Below the pieces are notes generated by a model that saw only the letters and a list, made by a program, of their open reading frames with translations, was not told where the DNA came from and ran no database searches. From assembly GCA_030045215.1 (NCBI GenBank), contig JASIBJ010000040.1, positions 1-10,551 on the forward strand: a stretch of 10,551 bases of DNA, given 5' to 3'. This DNA comes from Streptosporangiaceae bacterium. Lineage in GTDB: Bacteria; Actinomycetota; Actinomycetes; Streptosporangiales; Streptosporangiaceae. A program made the position numbers and the translations under genes. Positions within the stretch are counted from its first letter, which is position 1, and every line of letters starts with the position of its first letter. Shown piece by piece: positions 5,740-10,551 of the stretch.

Positions 5740-6999
5740 TTGCTCTGGTCTAAGTCCTCCCGCGCTGCGGTTCCCGCGCTCGTGCTCGTCGTCATGCTGC
5801 TCTGCGCGGGCGCTGACGCCGGTCGCTCCGCCGCGACCAGGTCTGCCGGTGATGAGCCCGCCCTGACCGGCCCTGTTCATGCGGGGAACGAGGAGCTCAT
5901 CGCCGCATCGCTCATTGATTCCGCGAGTGCACTGGCTGCCGGCCAAGGCGCCGAATGGGCGGTAGCTGCCCGCATGACGGTGCCTCAGCTGGCTGGCCAG
6001 CGAGTGATCTATAGCTATGCCGGCCTGACGCCGCCGGCGAGCCTGCTCACGCTGATCGAGCACGGCGAGGCCGCGGGCGTCATCTTCTTCGGGGCGAACT
6101 TCAAGAACCGACGGCAGTTCACCCAGGCCGTCACCGACCTCGTTGACGCCAATGACAGCCCGGACAACCCGGCCAGGGCCTACCCGCTGCTGCTGATGAC
6201 CGACCAGGAGGGCGGGCTGGTCCGCCGGCTGCCGGGTGCGCCGGTGCTGTCGGAGAAGCAGATCGGTGCGATCAGGCCGATATCGGCTGCGGAGGCCGCG
6301 GCTACGCACGCGGGTTCGACGGCCGCAGCCAACCTGCTCAGCTACCGCCTGAACGTCAACCTCGCCCCGGTGCTCGATGTCTACCGCGCGCCCGGTGACT
6401 TCGATGACCAGTACCAGCGTTCCTACAGCATGCGGCCCGGCGTGGTCTCGACGCTCGGCGCCGATTTCATCACGGCGCAGCAGAAGGGCAAGGTAGCGGC
6501 GACCGCGAAGCATTTCCCAGGACTCGGAGCCGCCACGGCGGCGCAGAACACCGACGACGTGCCGGTCACGCTCAACCTCACCGCTGCGACCATAGAGCGC
6601 GTCGACGAATACCCGTACGTGGCCGCGATCAAGGCTGGCGTCAAGCTCGTGATGGTGTCCTGGGCGAAGTACCCGGCCCTGGATCCCAACCTCCCGGCCG
6701 GGCTGTCGCCCACGATCGTGCAGGGCCAGCTCCGGACCAGGCTCGGCTTCACCGGCGTGACAATTACCGATTCGATCGGCGCCGGGGCGCTGAGAGACTA
6801 CGGCACGACGCAGAACAGGGCGCTGCTCGCGGCCGAGGCGGGCATGGAACTGATCCTCGCGGCCGGCCAGAATCCCGAGGAAGGGGTCAGCTGCATGAAG
6901 GGCCTGGAGGCCGGCTACACCTCGGGCAAGCTCGGTGCGGCCGCCTTCAAGGCGGCCGTGACCCAGATCCTGGCGCTAAGAAAGAGCCTTCCGGTCTGA
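5740..6999 (+). CDS. Secreted GH3 beta-N-acetylglucosaminidase-like protein, paralog of the upstream gene
   Basis: Seen: 419 residues from a TTG start. The signal peptide spans about 1-27 (KSSR, then a hydrophobic stretch, then AGADA followed by G). Cys22 does not sit in a lipobox, so this copy is probably released, unlike its lipoprotein neighbour. The GH3 barrel covers about 80-415: LMTDQEGGLVRR (D155), LNVNLAPVLDVYR, DQYQRSYSMRP, KHFPGLG (257-263), SWAKYPALDP, and TITDSIGAGAL with nucleophile D344. Well over half of the barrel residues match the upstream copy by eye. As there, the usual acid/base His is missing: the segment reads NTDD (270-273). Known GH3 enzymes of this type release GlcNAc from peptidoglycan fragments or chitin oligomers; the substrate here is inferred. 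The signal peptide and linker differ strongly from those of the other copy, so the duplication is probably old and the copies have specialised by location. Confidence 0.87.
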   Translation: MLWSKSSRAAVPALVLVVMLLCAGADAGRSAATRSAGDEPALTGPVHAGNEELIAASLIDSASALAAGQGAEWAVAARMTVPQLAGQRVIYSYAGLTPPASLLTLIEHGEAAGVIFFGANFKNRRQFTQAVTDLVDANDSPDNPARAYPLLLMTDQEGGLVRRLPGAPVLSEKQIGAIRPISAAEAAATHAGSTAAANLLSYRLNVNLAPVLDVYRAPGDFDDQYQRSYSMRPGVVSTLGADFITAQQKGKVAATAKHFPGLGAATAAQNTDDVPVTLNLTAATIERVDEYPYVAAIKAGVKLVMVSWAKYPALDPNLPAGLSPTIVQGQLRTRLGFTGVTITDSIGAGALRDYGTTQNRALLAAEAGMELILAAGQNPEEGVSCMKGLEAGYTSGKLGAAAFKAAVTQILALRKSLPV

Positions 7000-7025
7000 T
7001 CCCATGCGGCCCGTAAGGTTGTACG

Positions 7026-7643
7026 GTGCGCAGGGTCTCGGTAGTCGGCAACAGCGGGTCGGGCAAGACCACAGTCGCGGTCGCGATCGCCAGCGCTCTG
7101 GGCGTGCCGCACCTGGAACTCGATGCCGTCTTCCACCAGCCGAACTGGCAGCCGCTGGAGCGCGAGGTATTCCGGGCCAGGGTTGCTGAGGTCATCGCCT
7201 GCGAGGGCTGGGTCGTCGACGGGAACTACAGCGCGGTCCGCGATCTGGTCTGGCAGCGGGCCGACACCGTTATCTGGATGGATCTGCCCAGGCGCCGGAT
7301 CATGCGTCAGCTCACCGCCAGGACCCTGCGGCGGATGGTAACGCGGGCCGAGCTTTGGAACGGGAACACCGAGCCGTTGCGCAACCTGTTCATGCTGGAT
7401 CCGGAGCAGTCGATCCTGCGGTGGGCCTGGACTCAGCACGATAAGTACGTCGAGCGGTACGGCGCTGCCCAGCACGATCCGGAGAACCAGCACCTGACGT
7501 TCGTCCGGCTGAGGAGCCGGGCGGAGGCCGCGCGGTTCGTGGCCGGCCTTGGCGCGGCGGTAGCCCAGGGCACCGCTCAGGCGGCTGACGGGCCGCCCGG
7601 CGCGTCTGATGCCGTCACCGGCGGCGGTGCCGCCGGCGAATAG
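7026..7643 (+). CDS. P-loop nucleotide kinase-like protein (adenylate kinase/FlaR-like)
   Basis: Seen: 205 residues from a GTG start, with AAGG seven bases before it. Walker A is GNSGSGKTT (8-16). It is followed by HLELDAVFHQPNW (29-41), GWVVDGNYS (61-69), a Walker B-like strand VIWMDLPR (82-89), an Arg-rich stretch, ELWNGN, and SILRWAWT. These are hallmarks of the small adenylate-kinase-like family annotated as topology modulation protein FlaR or plain P-loop ATPase. Known: the fold transfers phosphate from ATP to small molecules; true substrates of this family are mostly unknown. The Arg cluster probably forms a lid over ATP. No signal peptide, so cytoplasmic. It starts 26 bases after the second GH3 stop, so it may be co-transcribed with it. 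Odd: residues about 184-205 are a Gly/Ala-rich tail lying entirely in a 67-base overlap with the opposite-strand gene. Confidence 0.85.
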   Translation: MRRVSVVGNSGSGKTTVAVAIASALGVPHLELDAVFHQPNWQPLEREVFRARVAEVIACEGWVVDGNYSAVRDLVWQRADTVIWMDLPRRRIMRQLTARTLRRMVTRAELWNGNTEPLRNLFMLDPEQSILRWAWTQHDKYVERYGAAQHDPENQHLTFVRLRSRAEAARFVAGLGAAVAQGTAQAADGPPGASDAVTGGGAAGE

Positions 7644-8305
7644 GCGGTCAGGAAGAAGCCGCGGACCGGCCAGCGGATGCTGATGTTGTGCTCGAACACG
7701 GTCGCGCTGGTGGGCGCGGCCGTGTCGAATCGGATCCGGATGTCGTCGGACGGACCGCTGTTAGGGTCGTAGACCCGCACGGTGATCACGCTGCCGGACT
7801 CGTCATAGCCGTAGGCGAGCACCTGATGATTACGGCCGAGCATCCCCGGCTGGCTCGATGCCATCGTGACGACGCCGAGCGCGGCCGGGCAGCCGGCATC
7901 GATGCTGGCGCGAACCCGCGGCCAGTGGCGCTCGATCGTGCGCCAGCGCAGGCCCCGCAACGTCACCCGCTGACCAAGCACCCGGGGGCGGTAGTCGGGG
8001 CCGGCCAGATTCATCCACAGGTAGTACCGAGCCACGCCGGCCGGGAGGTGCCAGGAGTCGATCAGGCGCCGCACCACGTACCGGTAGAGCGGCGTGGCCG
8101 GCGCGGGCCTGTCGGCGGGCGGGGCAAGGCCGGCATGCCAGTAGTCGAGCGCCGCGAACACCATGCCGCCGCACAGGCCAGCGGCGGCGTTCCCGAGGCC
8201 GAGGATGCCGAACGGCGTGCGGACCGGGAGGCCGGGCGCCGCAGGCCAGGTGTTGTCAAAGGCGAACCCGTCTCGCGACGGGAGGAAGTTCCTCGCCATG
8301 GCCAT
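7577..8305 (-). CDS. Papain/C39-like cysteine-peptidase-fold protein, uncharacterised
   Basis: Seen: 242 residues. A possible catalytic Cys sits in GLCGGMVFAALDYW (C45, at the start of a helix). A candidate His is in GRNHQVLAYGYD (H160), and YDPNSG follows with D180 or N182. Cys, then NHxVLxYGYD, then YDPN is the order expected of papain-like folds such as C39-type peptidases and related acyl transferases. No signal peptide or membrane segment is seen, so it is probably cytoplasmic. The central part (about 75-130) is rich in Trp, Tyr and Arg. The start is ATG at 8305 (or ATG at 8299); neither has a clear ribosome site. It follows the aldo/keto reductase by 32 bases on the same strand, so they probably share a transcript. 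The C-terminal 22 residues (Pro/Ala-rich) overlap the convergent kinase-like gene. Function and substrate are unknown. Confidence 0.8.
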   Translation of the reverse strand: MAMARNFLPSRDGFAFDNTWPAAPGLPVRTPFGILGLGNAAAGLCGGMVFAALDYWHAGLAPPADRPAPATPLYRYVVRRLIDSWHLPAGVARYYLWMNLAGPDYRPRVLGQRVTLRGLRWRTIERHWPRVRASIDAGCPAALGVVTMASSQPGMLGRNHQVLAYGYDESGSVITVRVYDPNSGPSDDIRIRFDTAAPTSATVFEHNISIRWPVRGFFLTAYSPAAPPPVTASDAPGGPSAA

Positions 8306-8337
8306 TCAGCCAGTGTGCGACGGACGATCGCGGGTGA

Positions 8338-9126
8338 CTAGCGCCCGGACAGCGCGTCGATCGCGGCGATCTGCTCCGGCGTCAGGCTGAATCCGAGCAC
8401 GTCGATGTTGGCCGCGATCCGGTCGGGGTGCGCGGACTTGGGGATGACCGTGATGCCGTGTTCCAGGTGCCACCGCAGCACCACCTGGGCCGGGCTCACT
8501 CCGTGAGCGGCCGCAATCTCGGTTAGCACGGGGTCGCCCAGCCGAGTGTCCCTGAGCGGGCTATAGCCTTCGACGGCGATGCCGCGCTCGGCGTGGGCGG
8601 CCAGCACGGCGGGGTCGTAGCGTGCCGGGTTCCAGTGCACCTGATTCACGGCGGGTGCACGGCCCGATGCCGCGATCACCTCGTCGAGTTCGCCAATGCT
8701 GTAGTTGCTCACGCCGACGTCGCGCACGTGCCCGGCGGCCTGCAGTGCTAGCAGTTCCCGCCACATGCTGATGTTGGTGGCAGACCGTGAAGGCCAGTGC
8801 TGCAGCCACAGGTCGAGGTAGTCGAGCCCGAGCTTGCGCAAAGACGCGCGCAGCACGCTCGCCTCGCGACCCGCGTCCGATGGCCGGATCTTGGTAGTGA
8901 CAAACAGTTCGCCGCGGTCAATCCCGCTCGCGCGGATCGCCTCGCCGACCTCATCCTCGTTCCCGTACATGGTGGCGGTGTCGATGTGCCGGTAGCCATC
9001 CGAGAGCGCGGCCAGTACCGCGTCGCGGGCATGGCGCGCGCGCAGCTTCCAGGTCCCGAAGCCGACCATGGGCATCTGGGCGCCGCTGGGCAGGGTAACC
9101 GTGGGCACGTCCTCGGGCTTGGTCAT
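8338..9126 (-). CDS. Aldo/keto reductase
   Basis: Seen: 262 residues with the full catalytic tetrad of the family: D49 and Y54 in HIDTATMYGNE, K79 in TTKIRP, and H110 in LQHWP. The N-terminal signature GFGTWKL, the substrate-side GVSNYSIGEL, and the cofactor motif IPKSAHPDRI are also present. The last of these contacts the NADPH 2'-phosphate. Known: cytoplasmic (beta/alpha)8-barrel enzyme that reduces aldehydes and ketones with NADPH; it is most like the AKR5 / 2,5-diketo-gluconate reductase-type bacterial proteins. Length is normal and nothing is missing. No good ribosome site precedes the ATG at 9126. A -10-like GATAAT lies six bases upstream, so the transcript may be leaderless. It is the first gene of a likely two-gene minus-strand unit with the papain-like protein. 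The physiological substrate is not predictable. Confidence 0.93.
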   Translation of the reverse strand: MTKPEDVPTVTLPSGAQMPMVGFGTWKLRARHARDAVLAALSDGYRHIDTATMYGNEDEVGEAIRASGIDRGELFVTTKIRPSDAGREASVLRASLRKLGLDYLDLWLQHWPSRSATNISMWRELLALQAAGHVRDVGVSNYSIGELDEVIAASGRAPAVNQVHWNPARYDPAVLAAHAERGIAVEGYSPLRDTRLGDPVLTEIAAAHGVSPAQVVLRWHLEHGITVIPKSAHPDRIAANIDVLGFSLTPEQIAAIDALSGR

Positions 9127-9132
9127 CTGCTC

Positions 9133-9138
9133 ATTATC
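9133..9138 (-). promoter_or_regulatory. Candidate -10 box for leaderless aldo/keto reductase transcript
   Basis: On the minus strand GATAAT (five of six matches to TATAAT) ends six bases before the ATG at 9126. That places the likely transcription start at or next to the ATG. No clear -35 is seen, which is common for actinobacterial promoters. The absence of a ribosome site agrees with leaderless translation. Confidence 0.4.
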
Positions 9139-9161
9139 ACCGTGCCCCTGATCACAGGTCT

Positions 9162-9186
9162 CGCACCGGGACGTGAGTTCGGTGCG
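9162..9186. promoter_or_regulatory. Inverted repeat in the divergent intergenic region
   Basis: CGCACCG (9162-9168) and CGGTGCG (9180-9186) are perfect inverted arms with an 11-base spacer, 18 bases centre to centre. It lies upstream of the candidate -10 of the reductase and within the leader side of the divergent membrane-protein gene. The geometry fits a dimeric regulator site. No regulator gene is in the window. Confidence 0.3.
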
Positions 9187-9287
9187 GGTACGGGCCGGGG
9201 CCGACCAAGCCCGGGGCCGTAGCGTAGATGCGTCGGGGGTCTGAAGCCGTTGGCTGGTCAGAACCGTTGGTTACTACCTCGAACCAT

Positions 9288-9323
9288 CCGATAAGCGGCT
9301 ATCGGTACTTGATCTCCATCAAG
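9288..9323 (+). promoter_or_regulatory. Two tandem hairpins before the small membrane-protein gene
   Basis: CCGATA/TATCGG (9288-9293 with 9300-9305) and CTTGAT/ATCAAG (9308-9313 with 9318-9323) are two perfect six-pair stems, two bases apart. They end 12 bases before the AAGGGGG ribosome site. They are AT-richer than the surroundings, which makes chance GC pairing a weaker explanation. They may modulate translation or mark regulator sites. Confidence 0.35.
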
Positions 9324-9350
9324 GGGGCGTGAGCGAAGGGGGTGACAGTC

Positions 9351-9629
9351 GTGCCAAGAAAGTACACACCCGAGGAACGCGAGGCCCGTGCTCGCCCCGG
9401 CTATCACGATCTGACCGCTGGGGGCAGCTTGCCCCCTGCCCGTAGCGCGCTGACCCTCCGCTTGGTCCTGGCCAGCTTTGGCCTGGTTGTATGCGGGGTT
9501 GCTAGCGCGGTGTTTGTGATCAAGGGGTACCCGGATGTCCTCGCAGCGATCCTTGCCTTTCTCGGAGCGGTGGCGCTGGTGGACATCATCGTCGTCGCCC
9601 GTCGCAAGTTGCGCGGGGAACCGGGCTGA
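9351..9629 (+). CDS. Small two-helix membrane protein (DUF6343-like)
   Basis: Seen: 92 residues from the GTG at 9351. A charged N-terminus (PRKYTPEEREARAR) leads to ARSALTLRLVLASFGLVV. Two membrane helices follow, at about 38-57 and 63-83, and the protein ends in a basic tail (ARRKLRG). The ARSxLxLRLVL...LVD..V..RR layout resembles the actinobacterial DUF6343 family, whose function is unknown; I hold that assignment loosely. Start choice: GTG at 9342 would give 95 residues, but AAGGGGG (9336-9342) is correctly spaced, eight bases, only for GTG at 9351. Both termini probably lie in the cytoplasm, joined by a short outside loop near KGYPD. It diverges from the aldo/keto reductase and converges on the isochorismatase-like gene. 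Confidence 0.75.
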   Translation: MPRKYTPEEREARARPGYHDLTAGGSLPPARSALTLRLVLASFGLVVCGVASAVFVIKGYPDVLAAILAFLGAVALVDIIVVARRKLRGEPG

Positions 9630-9706
9630 GCCGGGACCTGGCAACGGGCACAGAGTGCTCCATGCTGGCTACCGCTTGCTTGAGGGCTGGGGTCCTGAGG
9701 CCCGTG

Positions 9707-9725
9707 ATTCACTGGTGGCGTGAAT
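9707..9725 (+). terminator. Hairpin downstream of the small membrane-protein gene
   Basis: ATTCAC (9707-9712) and GTGAAT (9720-9725) form a perfect stem with a seven-base loop, about 80 bases after the stop. It is a weak terminator candidate between the convergent genes. Confidence 0.25.
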
Positions 9726-9764
9726 GAACTGACCTGGCTGATTACGGGTTCCTCACGTGGCTTC

Positions 9765-9806
9765 GGCCGGCCAGGCCGGTATGGATGCCCCAGCCTGGTG
9801 CCGGCC
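9765..9806 (-). terminator. Long imperfect hairpin at the isochorismatase gene 3' end
   Basis: GGCCGGCCAGGC (9765-9776) pairs with GCCTGG-TG-CCGGCC (9793-9806): twelve pairs, a two-base bulge and a 16-base loop. One arm reaches the last base of the minus-strand stop codon, so it is well placed to end that transcript. It could also stop plus-strand transcripts arriving from the membrane-protein gene. Confidence 0.5.
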
Positions 9807-10411
9807 TAGCTGAACTCGGCGATCACCTCGGCCGCGGTCATGGGCTTGGAGAACATCGGATAATCGTAGGCGATCGCGTTCTCGTGCTCGGGCACCGATG
9901 TCGCCGCGGTGCAGTCCGTCAGCGTGATCACCTGATAGCCGTTCTCGTAGCCGGTGCGCATTGTGGACTCGACGCAGCAGTTGGTCAGGAAGCCGCCGAG
10001 CACGATGGTCTTGATGCCCTTGCTGCGCAAGATGAAGTCCAGGTTGGTGCTGGCGAAGGTATCGAGCCCGCGCTTACCCTCGATCACAATGTCGCCGGGC
10101 TGCGGGGCGAGTTCGTCGACGATCGCGGCGCCCCAGCTGCCTTTGACGAATGCGCTACCGTCCACGACTCCCTTGAGAATGCCGTAAGGATGCGAGCTGA
10201 GCTCGTTGTAGCCGGGCGCGAAGGTGATCGGCGCGTGCATGATGGTGGCCCCGGCGGCCCGCGCCGCATCGACAACCTCGGCAGTGTGGGCCAGCATGTT
10301 GGTCTTGTCCATTACCTCCTGTACGGCGCCGTGCAATGCGCCGCCGTCGGAGGTGAACTCGTTTTGGTACTCGATGAGCACGATCGCGGTGGTGGCGGGA
10401 TCGAGTGACAT
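9806..10411 (-). CDS. Isochorismatase-family cysteine hydrolase
   Basis: Seen: 201 residues from the ATG at 10411. The family's three catalytic segments are visible: VLIEYQNEF (E14 where most members have Asp), IEGKRGLDTF with K113, and GGFLTNCCVESTMRTGYENGY with the nucleophile probably C146. A cis-peptide-like GGF turn precedes the Cys. Known: this Rossmann-like cytoplasmic fold hydrolyses amides or vinyl ethers (nicotinamidase, N-carbamoylsarcosine amidase, isochorismatase). The Asp-to-Glu change keeps an acid and may mark a subfamily. Start choice: an upstream in-frame ATG at 10492 would add 27 residues unlike the family, while GGAGG lies eight bases before 10411. No pathway partner is nearby, so the substrate is unknown. 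The gene stands alone on its strand, with a possible -10 upstream and a hairpin after it. Confidence 0.88.
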   Translation of the reverse strand: MSLDPATTAIVLIEYQNEFTSDGGALHGAVQEVMDKTNMLAHTAEVVDAARAAGATIMHAPITFAPGYNELSSHPYGILKGVVDGSAFVKGSWGAAIVDELAPQPGDIVIEGKRGLDTFASTNLDFILRSKGIKTIVLGGFLTNCCVESTMRTGYENGYQVITLTDCTAATSVPEHENAIAYDYPMFSKPMTAAEVIAEFS

Positions 10412-10419
10412 GCGGCAAT

Positions 10420-10426
10420 CCTCCCC
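10420..10426 (-). promoter_or_regulatory. Ribosome binding site of the isochorismatase-like gene
   Basis: On the minus strand GGGGAGG ends eight bases before the ATG at 10411. It decides against the longer form starting at 10492. Confidence 0.8.
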
Positions 10427-10462
10427 GGCGCAGGCACGCAACGGCAACCGGTAGCGGCTACT

Positions 10463-10472
10463 CCTTATAAGG
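10463..10472 (-). promoter_or_regulatory. AT-rich palindrome with possible -10 box
   Basis: CCTTATAAGG is a perfect ten-base palindrome in otherwise GC-rich DNA. Read on the minus strand it contains TATAAG (five of six matches to TATAAT), about 50 bases before the ATG at 10411. That would give a short leader carrying the ribosome site. No -35 is evident. Being symmetric, it could also serve the plus strand or be an operator. Confidence 0.35.
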
Positions 10473-10551
10473 CTAACGTTGCCGCCGCCCACAGGCCATG
10501 CGACATCACTGGCGTCAGGCGGGTCTCGGCCGACTGGGGCCGACAGCGGGG

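Noticed and set aside
7688..8341. 217-codon plus-strand frame opposite the papain-like gene
   Set aside because: Its product is an Arg/His/Gly-rich shadow, while the minus strand encodes a protein with a plausible Cys-His-Asp triad.
9247..9285. Near-repeats of CCGTTGG/GAACC suggesting a tRNA or small repeat array
   Set aside because: No cloverleaf, no T-loop sequence and only two or three short copies; not a tRNA or CRISPR.
9785..10408. 207-codon plus-strand frame opposite the isochorismatase-like gene
   Set aside because: The minus strand has all family motifs and a strong ribosome site; the plus frame has neither.
10412..10492. 27-residue N-terminal extension of the isochorismatase-like protein
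   Set aside because: GGAGG fits the ATG at 10411, and the extension is unlike the family and would cover the ribosome site and the possible -10.

Overview
The window is high-GC DNA with strong G/C preference at third codon positions, GTG and TTG starts as well as ATG, and GGAGG-type ribosome sites. The encoded proteins have an actinobacterial look: a YVTN-propeller phosphoesterase, a GH3 lipoprotein, a FlaR-type P-loop protein and a DUF6343-like membrane protein. I infer an Actinomycetota chromosome and see no marker that fixes the genus. I found no tRNA, rRNA, CRISPR array, transposase or phage gene, so this looks like ordinary chromosome, with several secreted or cell-envelope proteins.

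Layout. The tail of a plus-strand gene (3-80) ends before a very strong hairpin terminator (109-145). A 923-residue exported protein (366-3137) joins a lectin-like N-terminal domain, a phosphoesterase domain and a C-terminal YVTN beta-propeller. A short nitroreductase follows (3220-3729). A 567-base gene-free stretch then carries GC-rich repeats and several possible RNA hairpins. Next come two adjacent paralogous GH3 beta-N-acetylglucosaminidase-like genes (4297-5598 lipoprotein; 5740-6999 Sec-secreted) and, 26 bases on, a small P-loop nucleotide kinase-like gene (7026-7643).

The next two genes are on the minus strand: an aldo/keto reductase (9126 to 8338) and then a papain/C39-like cysteine-peptidase-fold protein (8305 to 7577). 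The 3' end of the latter overlaps the kinase-like gene by 67 bases. A 92-residue two-helix membrane protein (9351-9629) diverges from the reductase. It converges on an isochorismatase-family cysteine hydrolase (10411 to 9806), with hairpins between them.

How they may work together. The clearest shared theme is the outer surface: two GH3 enzymes probably act on cell-wall or other GlcNAc-containing glycans outside the membrane, and the phosphoesterase-propeller protein is also exported. The nitroreductase, aldo/keto reductase and isochorismatase-like hydrolase are generic small-molecule enzymes with no evident common pathway. I see no convincing new multi-gene system. The best leads are altered active-site residues in the phosphoesterase and in both GH3 proteins, the near-exact propeller repeat period, the 3' gene overlap, and the structured leader before the first GH3 gene.
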